11,237 bases of DNA from an uncultured Candidatus Saccharibacteria bacterium (GTDB lineage: Bacteria > Patescibacteriota > Saccharimonadia > Saccharimonadales > Saccharimonadaceae), in assembly GCA_916049555.1 (NCBI GenBank), contig CAJZIB010000020.1:1-11237 (forward strand), given 5' to 3'. Both the position numbers and the translations under genes were made by a program. The notes under the pieces were generated by a model. The model was not told the DNA's origin. It searched no databases and was given only the letters and a program-made list of their open reading frames with translations. Shown piece by piece: positions 1 through 6,047 of this stretch. How positions within the stretch are numbered: the stretch's first letter is position 1; each line of letters starts with the position of its first letter.

Positions 1-53
1 CTACGACCTTTTGCTCCGCAAGCAAACGCTCTATCCAGCTGAGCTACGGGTGC
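1..53 (-). tRNA. tRNA-Arg (anticodon GCG), 3' part cut off by window edge
   Basis: Read on the minus strand, the 5' acceptor arm GCACCCG (53-47) is followed by a D-arm with stem GCTC/GAGC. The anticodon arm has stem TTTGC/GCAAA and loop TTGCGGA, which gives anticodon GCG and reads the Arg codon CGC. The variable loop begins AGGTC, and the T-arm runs off the window at base 1, so the T-loop, 3' acceptor strand and any encoded CCA cannot be seen. The isotype call rests on the anticodon. Confidence 0.93.
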
Positions 54-57
54 AGAT

Positions 58-129
58 GTGGATATTGTTCAAATCCGAAGATTCAAATAACATCCACCTA
101 GAAATTAAATGAGCATCACGTTTCCGTGA
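58..129 (-). other. Two-hairpin structured leader upstream of tRNA-Arg
   Basis: Two inverted repeats lie between the tRNA-Arg promoter and the mature tRNA. The large one pairs 58-75 with 80-97: 18 positions with one A-C mismatch and a few G-U pairs. On the minus strand it is closed by a C(TTCG)G loop, the classic ultra-stable tetraloop. The small one pairs 116-120 (TCACG) with 125-129 (CGTGA) around a GAAA loop, a GNRA tetraloop on the minus strand. The large hairpin ends 4 bases before the tRNA acceptor stem, and the small one lies at the predicted RNA 5' end. Neither is followed by a T run, so they are not intrinsic terminators. The role is unknown; leader processing or a small structured RNA are options. 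Confidence 0.6.
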
Positions 130-136
130 CATTCAT

Positions 137-145
137 ATTATAGCA
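137..145 (-). promoter_or_regulatory. Extended -10 promoter for tRNA-Arg
   Basis: On the minus strand TGC-TATAAT is a perfect extended -10 box. It would start RNA near base 130, at the small leader hairpin and about 77 bases before the tRNA. No clear -35 box is seen. It is divergent from the promoter at 171-179, which carries the same 9-base core. Confidence 0.6.
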
Positions 146-170
146 TATTTAATTAAAAATCCTAGAGGTA

Positions 171-179
171 TGCTATAAT
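171..179 (+). promoter_or_regulatory. Extended -10 promoter for the 202-1770 gene pair
   Basis: TGC-TATAAT on the plus strand predicts a start near base 186. That leaves room for the AAGGAG Shine-Dalgarno just before the ATG at 202. The expected -35 position is A/T-rich without a good TTGACA match, which is usual for extended -10 promoters. Confidence 0.65.
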
Positions 180-201
180 TTAATTAGAAAAAAGGAGTAA
201 C

Positions 202-984
202 ATGGAAGAAAATAAGACCAAAAATACTGAAAAGAGCGCTGAAAAAGTTGCAAAAACCGCAGAAAATACTGCCTCCAAATTAAAATCCAAACTTAAAGAA
301 GCCTCAAAAAATCACACCGTCAAGTTTCTTCTCTCAGTCGCTAAAAGTCCAGCCACCGCTATTAAAGAAAATATTAACGACTATTCCGATCTCAAAAGCG
401 CCTGGCAGCTTCCAGTTTTTACCGGCCTCGCCTACACCGTTCTCAATTTAATCAACACTATTTTCTCTAAGGTCTATGTTCCAGCCCACAAATCCTTCTT
501 CGGCAAACAGATTGACGCCGCCTGGAATTGGAAAAACCTTAACGACATCAACTGGATTCAGACCATCTTCACTCAATTCTTCTCCTTCCTTCTCCCAGTC
601 CTCTTTGTCGCCGGTATCTATCACCTCGTCGCCCTCCTCTTCAAAAAGAAAACCAACTTCTTCCACCTCACCACCATTGTTACTATTGCCGGCATTCCAG
701 CCATTCTCGCCACCAGTATCCTTGCTCCACTCGCTTCCATCATCTCTCCATCCCTAGGCTTCATTGTTATGATGGCCGGTATCTCTTTCAGCTCAATTAC
801 TGCCTATGAAAACCTTAATGCTGAAGCCGACTATAAAGGCAACGAACGCATTTTCGCCAACGTCACTTTTATGGTCGCTCTATACATCGTCCTCCTCATT
901 CTCTTCACCACGATGCTAAAAAGCGCCCTTGGCGGCAGCTCAATGCCATCTCTCGACTCACTCAACAATCTATTCAATAACTAA
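202..984 (+). CDS. Multi-pass membrane protein, possibly Yip1-like
   Basis: This is a 260-residue integral membrane protein. Residues 1-45 are rich in Lys, Ala and Glu and look like a charged, probably helical, cytoplasmic segment. Hydrophobic segments follow at about 70-92, 121-148, 156-176, 180-203 and 219-240, giving about five membrane passes and a short polar tail. The spacing, with two tight Pro/Gly-containing helices in the middle, resembles the bacterial Yip1 domain architecture, but no diagnostic motif is visible, so the family name is tentative. The start is supported by an AAGGAG Shine-Dalgarno about 6 bases upstream and a good promoter at 171-179. The next gene begins 18 bases after the stop with no terminator between, so the two are probably co-transcribed. 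The function is not known. Confidence 0.85.
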   Translation: MEENKTKNTEKSAEKVAKTAENTASKLKSKLKEASKNHTVKFLLSVAKSPATAIKENINDYSDLKSAWQLPVFTGLAYTVLNLINTIFSKVYVPAHKSFFGKQIDAAWNWKNLNDINWIQTIFTQFFSFLLPVLFVAGIYHLVALLFKKKTNFFHLTTIVTIAGIPAILATSILAPLASIISPSLGFIVMMAGISFSSITAYENLNAEADYKGNERIFANVTFMVALYIVLLILFTTMLKSALGGSSMPSLDSLNNLFNN

Positions 985-1002
985 TAACGGTAACAAAGAC
1001 AC

Positions 1003-1770
1003 ATGAACGAATCACTCGACCAAAAATCCACCAAATCAAAACTAACCGGCAGCCGCGCAGGTCGAGTTAAGGTTCGCCTACTCAAAACTTATTACGGCAA
1101 CATCCTGAAAGATATGCGCATCATCTGCATTACCGGCACCACCGGCAAAAGCGTTGTCGCCCATTATCTCTACCATATCCTCATGGAAGCCAACGAAAAA
1201 GTTGGTATCCTCGCCTCTGAAGATGAAATTAAAGTTGGAAGTCTTTATAAATTCTTTAGCGATTCCTGGAAAGCCGGCGCCGACTATTGCATTATCACCA
1301 CCCCTGCAAGTTCTCTCAAAAAGGACGTCTTCTATCAGCTCCCAGTTTATCTCGCCGCCCTCACCGACTATGTCCCATCCAAACTTTCTGATCTAACACC
1401 AGAAGAATATGCTGCAGCCGAAAATACTCTTTTCGACCTCGAGCCAGAATTTGTCGTCTTAAACCGCGACGACAGCAATTATCTTGAATTCTCAAAGTTC
1501 AAAGGAAAACAGGGTACTGCCACTTATGGCTCCGACCATTACAGTGACACTAAAATCGAACGCCGCACTCTTTATCGCAAAGGCAGCGAAGCCACCCTCA
1601 ATATTGAAGGACATCGCTTCAATGTTGCCAGCTTCCTCACGGGCGAGCCAAACATTTCTTACATGGCCGCTGCAGCCACAATCGCAAGTCTATTGCACTA
1701 CACCGAAGAACAGATCGTCAACGGTATCGCCAACTTCGATCCAGAAAATATTGCTGGATCCGCTAACTAA
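1003..1770 (+). CDS. Truncated Mur-ligase-like ATP-binding protein, probably not a working ligase
   Basis: This 255-residue protein aligns by eye with the central ATPase domain of Mur ligases. The P-loop ITGTTGKS is at residues 43-50, and the region after FLTGEPN (about 217-223) matches the GEFTVYN region of the adjacent MurE. It stops at about residue 250, where the C-terminal ligase domain should begin, and it has no N-terminal substrate-binding domain. Three catalytic features of the family are replaced. The Glu of the EVTSH motif is Thr (TTPASS). The HEHLDYH motif reads PSKLSDL. The Lys that is normally carbamylated after NYRDA is Glu in EYAAAEN. Nucleotide binding may remain but ligation is unlikely. 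The start ATG has only a weak ribosome site, 18 bases after the previous stop, which suggests translation following the upstream gene. Its stop overlaps the murE stop by 4 bases on the opposite strand. A regulatory or scaffolding role is speculation. Confidence 0.85.
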   Translation: MNESLDQKSTKSKLTGSRAGRVKVRLLKTYYGNILKDMRIICITGTTGKSVVAHYLYHILMEANEKVGILASEDEIKVGSLYKFFSDSWKAGADYCIITTPASSLKKDVFYQLPVYLAALTDYVPSKLSDLTPEEYAAAENTLFDLEPEFVVLNRDDSNYLEFSKFKGKQGTATYGSDHYSDTKIERRTLYRKGSEATLNIEGHRFNVASFLTGEPNISYMAAAATIASLLHYTEEQIVNGIANFDPENIAGSAN

Positions 1771-3104
1771 TCTTTCAGTCTTTTCCTTAAGGCCTTCTCT
1801 GTAACCTTAAGATCCTCAAACGGCACCGCCCCGGTTGCCCTCAAGATTGTTTTTTCGTGTCCCTTACCAAGAATCAACACAATATCATCCTTCTTTGCAA
1901 CATCGACTGCCATCTGAATTGCTTTTTCACGATTAAGTTCCACCAAAAGATTCTTTCCACGCAAAAATCCTGCCTGTTCAGCCCCCTTCACGAATTCCTC
2001 CGCAATTTCTGCTGGGTTCTCATCCCGAGAATCATCCTCTGTAATAATTACGATATCCGAATATTTCGCCGCAATTTCGCCCCGCTCACCCCTCGTCGAT
2101 TCGTCACGTCTCCCCGCTCCCCCAAATAACGAAATAATCCGGCCCTTCTTTCCAGGCACCACCGACTCATAAACCTTCAAAAACGCATCCGGCGTATGCG
2201 CATAATCCACAATCACTTCAAAATTCTGCCCCAAATCCACCCGATTCATCCTCCCCTCCACCGAATCAAGCGCCAAAATTCCCTGAGAAATCTGCTCCTT
2301 ATTAAGTCCTAATTTTAATCCCACCGCCACGGCCGCCAGGGAATTATAGACAGTAAACTCCCCAGGAATCTTCGTTTTAATCCTCAACATATCACCCGAC
2401 GCATTTTTATCACCACCCACATGCTTATCTTCTGCTGCATGTTTATCCCCCACCGAGGCTTCACCATCTACAGAATACTCGACCCCTTGCGCGCCTAGCT
2501 TCACATCCTTGGCTCGTAGAATCCCAGAATTTATACCATATGTGATATATTCTTTTACATCTTTTGCAAAATAAGCCCAGCTTTTATCGTCTTCATTCAC
2601 CACCCCATATTTCGCCATCTTAAATAATCGACGTTTCGCATCTCGATAATTCTCAAAGGTCTTATGATAATCTAGATGTTCATGTGTTACATTCGTCATC
2701 ACCGCAATCTCAATCGGCACCCCGAAAGTCCTATGCTGTGCCAAAGCATGCGAAGTCACCTCTAGGACCAAAAATTCCACCCCCGCATCCGCAATTTTCT
2801 TCATCCGGTAATTCAACGTTTTCGCGTCCACCGTCGTCATGTGTTCGATCTGTTTTTCCAGCTTATCAACCCCCCAAGCCACCGTCGTCATCAGTCCAGT
2901 CTTGTGCCCAGCCGCATTTAGCATCTTCCAAATCAAAAAACAAGTCGAGGTCTTGCCATTCGTCCCAGTCACCCCAATCACTCGCATCCTCTTCCCAGGA
3001 AAACCATATCGATGTGCCGCCAAATCCGCCCTTAAAACATGATACGGAATCACCAATTTATTGTAATTAGGGATTTTATCCATTAGAAAAGTCTTCATAC
3101 TCAT
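1767..3104 (-). CDS. murE: UDP-N-acetylmuramyl-tripeptide synthetase (MurE) without the N-terminal domain
   Basis: This cytoplasmic Mur ligase adds the third amino acid (meso-diaminopimelate or Lys) to UDP-MurNAc-Ala-Glu in peptidoglycan synthesis. With the chosen start it has 445 residues: P-loop GTNGKT 47-52, EVTSHAL 115-121, HEHLDYH 141-147 and the carbamylation Lys at 157. The C-terminal domain shows GGAGRRDE near 328, DDSRDENP 357-364 and GKGHE 413-417. The Arg in DDSR sits where diaminopimelate-type enzymes have DNPR, but the match is partial, so the amino acid substrate is undecided. The usual N-terminal UDP-binding domain (roughly 90 residues) is missing; the P-loop normally lies near residue 110. 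A hexapeptide-repeat insert lies at 213-238. A GTG at 3113 also opens this frame, but it is part of the Shine-Dalgarno GAGGTGA, which sits 5 bases before the ATG at 3104, so 3104 is chosen. Confidence 0.92.
   Translation of the reverse strand: MSMKTFLMDKIPNYNKLVIPYHVLRADLAAHRYGFPGKRMRVIGVTGTNGKTSTCFLIWKMLNAAGHKTGLMTTVAWGVDKLEKQIEHMTTVDAKTLNYRMKKIADAGVEFLVLEVTSHALAQHRTFGVPIEIAVMTNVTHEHLDYHKTFENYRDAKRRLFKMAKYGVVNEDDKSWAYFAKDVKEYITYGINSGILRAKDVKLGAQGVEYSVDGEASVGDKHAAEDKHVGGDKNASGDMLRIKTKIPGEFTVYNSLAAVAVGLKLGLNKEQISQGILALDSVEGRMNRVDLGQNFEVIVDYAHTPDAFLKVYESVVPGKKGRIISLFGGAGRRDESTRGERGEIAAKYSDIVIITEDDSRDENPAEIAEEFVKGAEQAGFLRGKNLLVELNREKAIQMAVDVAKKDDIVLILGKGHEKTILRATGAVPFEDLKVTEKALRKRLKD
2391..2468 (-). 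repeat. 18-base tandem repeats inside murE (hexapeptide insert)
   Basis: About four units of 18 bases encode a six-residue period in MurE. The units read DGEASV, GDKHAA, EDKHVG and GDKNAS, followed by GD. The stretch is polar and rich in Asp, Lys, His and Gly. It lies in a loop of the central domain just before the strand leading to the GEFTVYN motif, so it is probably surface-exposed. In-frame repeats like this can change copy number by slippage. Confidence 0.75.
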
Positions 3105-3126
3105 ACGCTTCACCTCACTTTTCTTT

Positions 3127-3135
3127 ATTATACCA
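3127..3135 (-). promoter_or_regulatory. Extended -10 promoter for murE
   Basis: TGG-TATAAT on the minus strand predicts an RNA start near base 3120, giving a very short leader that still contains the GAGGTGA ribosome site. It lies about 30 bases from the CIRCE operator of the divergent groES-groEL operon, so a repressor bound there could also affect murE. Confidence 0.6.
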
Positions 3136-3165
3136 TAACCACCTCTGATTCATTTTTCACCAATA

Positions 3166-3192
3166 TTAGCACTCTCCACTTGACAGTGCTAG
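3166..3192. promoter_or_regulatory. CIRCE operator (HrcA binding site)
   Basis: TTAGCACTC, nine bases, then CAGTGCTAG matches the CIRCE consensus TTAGCACTC-N9-GAGTGCTAA. The left arm is perfect and the right arm matches at 7 of 9. CIRCE is the binding site of the heat-shock repressor HrcA. Its position directly before groES makes the call secure. hrcA itself is not in this window. Confidence 0.92.
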
Positions 3193-3207
3193 TTTTTGCT
3201 ATACAAT
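3180..3207 (+). promoter_or_regulatory. groES-groEL promoter with -35 inside CIRCE
   Basis: A perfect TTGACA (3180-3185) is separated by 16 bases from TACAAT (3202-3207), predicting a start near 3214. The -35 box overlaps the CIRCE spacer and right arm, so bound HrcA would directly block RNA polymerase. CIRCE is therefore not part of the transcript here, unlike operons such as the Bacillus groE operon where it is transcribed. Confidence 0.8.
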
Positions 3208-3217
3208 AGATAACAGC

Positions 3218-3253
3218 TACAGCCAAAGTAATCAGAAAACCAGTTCGGCTGTA
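3218..3253 (+). promoter_or_regulatory. 5' leader hairpin of groES-groEL mRNA
   Basis: TACAGCC (3218-3224) and GGCTGTA (3247-3253) form a perfect 7-base-pair inverted repeat around a 22-base loop. It lies just after the predicted transcription start and ends 4 bases before the ribosome site AAGGAGG (3258-3264). The site itself stays unpaired, so this looks more like an mRNA-stability element than a classical thermosensor. Confidence 0.5.
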
Positions 3254-3270
3254 TTAAAAGGAGGAAAAAC

Positions 3271-3531
3271 ATGACCTTAAAACCATTACAAGATCATATC
3301 GTTGCTAAAAAAGAAGTTCCAGCCGAAAAGACCGCTTCCGGATTTTTCATGCCTGGTGATGCTAAGGAAAAGCCAAGCTACGCCACCGTCGAATCGGTCG
3401 GTCCGGACGTCAAAAATATTAAAAAAGGCGACAAAATCATCTTCAAAGAATATAGCACTACCGATATCAAACTCGGAGACGCCCAATATCTCATCGTCAA
3501 AGAAGAAGACGTTCTCGCCATCCTAGACTAA
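3271..3531 (+). CDS. groES: Co-chaperonin GroES, short form
   Basis: GroES forms the heptameric lid of the GroEL folding chamber in the cytoplasm. The 86 residues include the N-terminal strand (LKPLQDHIVAKK) and the mobile loop (about 15-35, with ASGFFMPGDAKEKP). The C-terminal core strands end in DAQYLIVKEEDVLAIL. Two features are unusual. The hydrophobic tripeptide that contacts GroEL, usually Ile-Val-Leu, is Phe-Phe-Met (25-27). Only about 11 residues (GPDVKNIKKGD) span the region where typical GroES has about 20, so the roof beta-hairpin appears to be missing; this accounts for a length below the usual 95 or so. A strong AAGGAGG site fixes the start. It is co-transcribed with groEL, 58 bases downstream, under CIRCE control. 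Confidence 0.96.
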   Translation: MTLKPLQDHIVAKKEVPAEKTASGFFMPGDAKEKPSYATVESVGPDVKNIKKGDKIIFKEYSTTDIKLGDAQYLIVKEEDVLAILD

Positions 3532-3589
3532 TCAGTAAGAAGCATAATTAAAGCTCAAATTTTTAAATTTTAATAGAAGGGAATCATCT

Positions 3590-5215
3590 ATGGCAAAGAA
3601 AATTTTTTACGCTGACCAAGCCCGCGACAAAGTCTTAAGCGGCGCCAAGCAGCTCTATGATGCAGTAAAAGTCACTTTCGGCCCTAAAGGCCAAAACGTA
3701 GTAATCGAAAAATCCTACGGCAACCCAACCATCACCCACGATGGTGTCACCGTAGCCGAAGCTGTTGACCTCGGTAGTTCTGAAGAGAATTTAGGCGAAC
3801 AAATTGGCGCTAAACTCATCAAATCTGCCGCCCAGAAACTTAACAAAGTTGCCGGCGATGGCACCACAACCGTCACTGTTCTCACCTATAACATCCTAAG
3901 CGAAGCTAATAAACTAATCGCCGCAGGCGTCAACCCAATGGAACTTCGAAAGGGTATTGAAAAAGCCGGTGAAGAAATCGTCGCCAAAATCAATCAATCT
4001 GCCGAAAAAATTGAAGGTAACGATAAAAAGGTTGCTGAAGTTGCCATTATTTCTGCCGGAGATAAAGAAATCGGCGAACTGATCGCTAGTGTTATTAGCA
4101 AAATCGGTAAAGACGGTATTGTAACCGTTGAAGCAGGTCAAGGACTCGAAATGGAGCAGGAAATCGTTGAAGGTTTCAGCTACGACAAAGGTTATAGCTC
4201 ACCATTCTTCGTTACTGACCTTAATCGCCAAGAAGCTATTTTCGACAAACCTCTCATCCTCTTGACCGACAAAAAAATCTCCACCAGCAACGAAATTCTC
4301 CCAGTTCTTGAAAAAGTTGCCCAATCTGGCCACAAGGATCTTGTCATAATTGCTGAGGAAGTCAGTGGTGAAGCTCTCTCACTTCTCGTTCTCAACAAAC
4401 TCAAAGGCGTCTTCAATTCTCTCGTTCTGAAAGCTCCAGCCTTCGGTGATCGCCGCAAAGAAATCCTCGAAGATATTGCCGTTCTCACCGGTGCCACCGT
4501 CATTTCTGAGGATAAAGGCATGAAGCTCGAGGATGCTGAAATTTCTAACCTCGGCTCTGCCAAGAAGATTATTGCCACCAAAGATAACTCCACTATTATC
4601 AGCGGCGCTGGCGATCATAAAGCAGTCAAGGCCCGTATTGAGCTCATCAAGTCTCAGGCCAATCTTGCTACTTCTGATTATGACCGTGAACAATACGAAA
4701 AACGTGCTGCCGCCCTTCTCGGAAAAGTTGCTGTCATTAAAGTAGGTGGCGCCACTGAAACCGAAATTGACGAGAAGAAGTATCGTGTTGATGACGCAGT
4801 TGCTGCCACAAAAGCTGCCCTAGATGAAGGTATCGTCACCGGTGGTGGCGTCACTCTCGTCAATCTCGCCAATCAACTCACTGGCGAAGACGCAGGCACT
4901 AAAATTGTCAAGAACGCCCTCAAGGCTCCACTTCTTCACATCCTAGAAAACGCCGGACTCAACGCTCAGGCTCTCCTGGCTGCCGTTGAAAACGCTAAGC
5001 CAGGCCAGGGCATTAACGTTATGGAACCTGAGAAAGGACTCCAAGATCTCAAAAAAGCCGGTGTCATCGATCCAGCTCGCGTCACTCGTGAAGCTGTCCA
5101 AAATGCCATCAGCATCGCCGCAACCGCTATAACTATGGGGGCGCTCATTGTTGAACTTCCAGAAAAAGCAGACAATTCTGCTGCCGCCGGTGCCGGCATG
5201 GGTGGTATGTACTAA
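3590..5215 (+). CDS. groEL: Chaperonin GroEL (60 kDa)
   Basis: GroEL is the ATP-driven tetradecameric chaperonin that folds proteins inside a cavity capped by GroES. At 541 residues it has the usual length. The ATP-site sequence TFGPKGQNVV is near 29-38, and GDGTTT is at 89-94, with Asp90 corresponding to the conserved catalytic-region Asp87 of E. coli. RVDDAVAATKAALDEGIVTGGG near 402 holds the other conserved nucleotide-site Asp and the GGG turn. The C-terminus AGAGMGGMY is a short version of the Gly-Gly-Met tail. The start is supported by AAGGGA about 7 bases upstream. There is no terminator after groES, so this is the second gene of the operon. Transcription probably ends at the hairpin at 5348-5375. 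Confidence 0.98.
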   Translation: MAKKIFYADQARDKVLSGAKQLYDAVKVTFGPKGQNVVIEKSYGNPTITHDGVTVAEAVDLGSSEENLGEQIGAKLIKSAAQKLNKVAGDGTTTVTVLTYNILSEANKLIAAGVNPMELRKGIEKAGEEIVAKINQSAEKIEGNDKKVAEVAIISAGDKEIGELIASVISKIGKDGIVTVEAGQGLEMEQEIVEGFSYDKGYSSPFFVTDLNRQEAIFDKPLILLTDKKISTSNEILPVLEKVAQSGHKDLVIIAEEVSGEALSLLVLNKLKGVFNSLVLKAPAFGDRRKEILEDIAVLTGATVISEDKGMKLEDAEISNLGSAKKIIATKDNSTIISGAGDHKAVKARIELIKSQANLATSDYDREQYEKRAAALLGKVAVIKVGGATETEIDEKKYRVDDAVAATKAALDEGIVTGGGVTLVNLANQLTGEDAGTKIVKNALKAPLLHILENAGLNAQALLAAVENAKPGQGINVMEPEKGLQDLKKAGVIDPARVTREAVQNAISIAATAITMGALIVELPEKADNSAAAGAGMGGMY

Positions 5216-5226
5216 AAATAGCCAGT

Positions 5227-5250
5227 CGGCCAGTTCCTCTAAACTGGCCG
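5227..5250 (+). other. Perfect 9-base-pair hairpin after groEL
   Basis: CGGCCAGTT (5227-5235) pairs with AACTGGCCG (5242-5250) around a 6-base loop. It starts 11 bases after the groEL stop and has no T run, so it is not a canonical terminator. It could protect the mRNA 3' end. The same 3' arm sequence occurs again at 5281-5289, giving the 5' arm a second possible partner. Confidence 0.6.
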
Positions 5251-5316
5251 CTACATCCTAGTCAAAATTAGTATCACCTAAACTGGCCGCAACATCCTAA
5301 AAAGATTAATATCACC
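5240..5316 (+). repeat. Tandem direct repeat, two copies of 38-39 bases
   Basis: Copy 1 (5240-5278) and copy 2 (5279-5316) are adjacent. Both begin TAAACTGGCCGC, continue with ACATCCTA, and end in a short A/T-rich stretch closing with TATCACC. They differ by a few substitutions and one missing base. The duplication is non-coding and includes the 3' arm of the hairpin at 5227-5250. Confidence 0.75.
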
Positions 5317-5347
5317 AAATCAAAAAAGAACCCCGTACCAAATCAAC

Positions 5348-5375
5348 AAAAAGAACCCCGCAGGGTTCTTTTTTT
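5348..5375. terminator. Bidirectional terminator between groEL and the 5380-5973 gene
   Basis: AAAAAGAACCC (5348-5358) pairs with GGGTTCTTTTT (5363-5373) around the loop CGCA, followed by more T bases. A upstream and T downstream make it usable on both strands. It ends groES-groEL transcription on the plus strand and can also end transcription of the convergent minus gene. A copy of only the 5' arm, ending AGAACCCCG, lies upstream at 5317-5339. Confidence 0.9.
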
Positions 5376-5379
5376 AATA

Positions 5380-5973
5380 CTAGCTATCCGCCTTTTCAAC
5401 TAGGAAGAGAAGTGCTTCGGCTCGTTCAGCCTCATCGCCGATACCCTTAACCGCCTCGTAAGCTGAAGTAATCATATCCTTTGAGCCAGTCGACTCAATC
5501 ATCTGTTTATAAACCTTAAATTTCTGTTCTGGCTGCATCTTAATCTTATCCATTAACGGGTATAGATCCTGTAACATCTGCTTCTTAACTTCTTCAAACT
5601 GCATATTCGCACCTTCATTTCCAGCGGTTTCATTATTATTCAAACTTGGTGCAACCGTTTCTTCAGTTGCCACAGCCTCTGGCGTCACCTCAGGCATCGT
5701 TTCCACAGTAGTAGGAGCGGCACTCTCTAAGGCAGAAGGTACCGGTACCTCAGTCTCAGTAGGCGCACCAGTAATTGGAGTTGGACTTGAATTGGTTAAA
5801 TCAGCCATCACGTCCGGATTCATTCCAGGCATACTAGGTTCATTCGCCAAAAAGTCTGGAATCGGAGGAGCTGGAGGCACACCCAACTGGTCTTGAATAT
5901 TAATGTTAAAATCTGCATTTGAATCGGTCGCACTCGTTGCATCCATCATTGGCGCGCCACTGTTTTGATCCAT
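5380..5973 (-). CDS. Acidic Pro/Thr-rich protein with helical C-terminal domain, function unknown
   Basis: The product has 197 residues. Residues 1-120 are low-complexity: Pro, Thr, Ala, Glu and Asn with almost no Lys or Arg, so very probably disordered. There is no signal peptide or membrane segment. Residues 125-197 look like a compact helical domain (FEEVKKQMLQDLYPLMDKIK, then EQKFKVYKQMIES, SAYEAVKGI and EAERAEALLFLVEKA). I do not recognise the family. An upstream ATG at 6039 also keeps the frame open, but the ATG at 5973 has a good Shine-Dalgarno (GAAGGTGG, 7 bases away) and the upstream extension lacks one, so 5973 is chosen. It lies 74 bases after the 6048-6512 gene on the same strand with no terminator between, so read-through is likely. 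No strong separate promoter was found. Confidence 0.85.
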   Translation of the reverse strand: MDQNSGAPMMDATSATDSNADFNINIQDQLGVPPAPPIPDFLANEPSMPGMNPDVMADLTNSSPTPITGAPTETEVPVPSALESAAPTTVETMPEVTPEAVATEETVAPSLNNNETAGNEGANMQFEEVKKQMLQDLYPLMDKIKMQPEQKFKVYKQMIESTGSKDMITSAYEAVKGIGDEAERAEALLFLVEKADS

Positions 5974-6047
5974 ATACCCACCTTCTTTTTTATATACTAT
6001 ACTTTTCCAAATTTTATCATAAACATTTTGTTTTATCAATTTTCTAT

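Noticed and set aside
3914..5199. Several minus-strand open frames inside groEL
   Set aside because: They mirror a strongly conserved gene on the other strand, show no ribosome sites and have Ser/Arg-rich compositions typical of antisense frames.
5240..5360. Short repeats after groEL considered as a CRISPR array
   Set aside because: There are only two adjacent copies per unit, with no unique spacers between them and no cas genes nearby.
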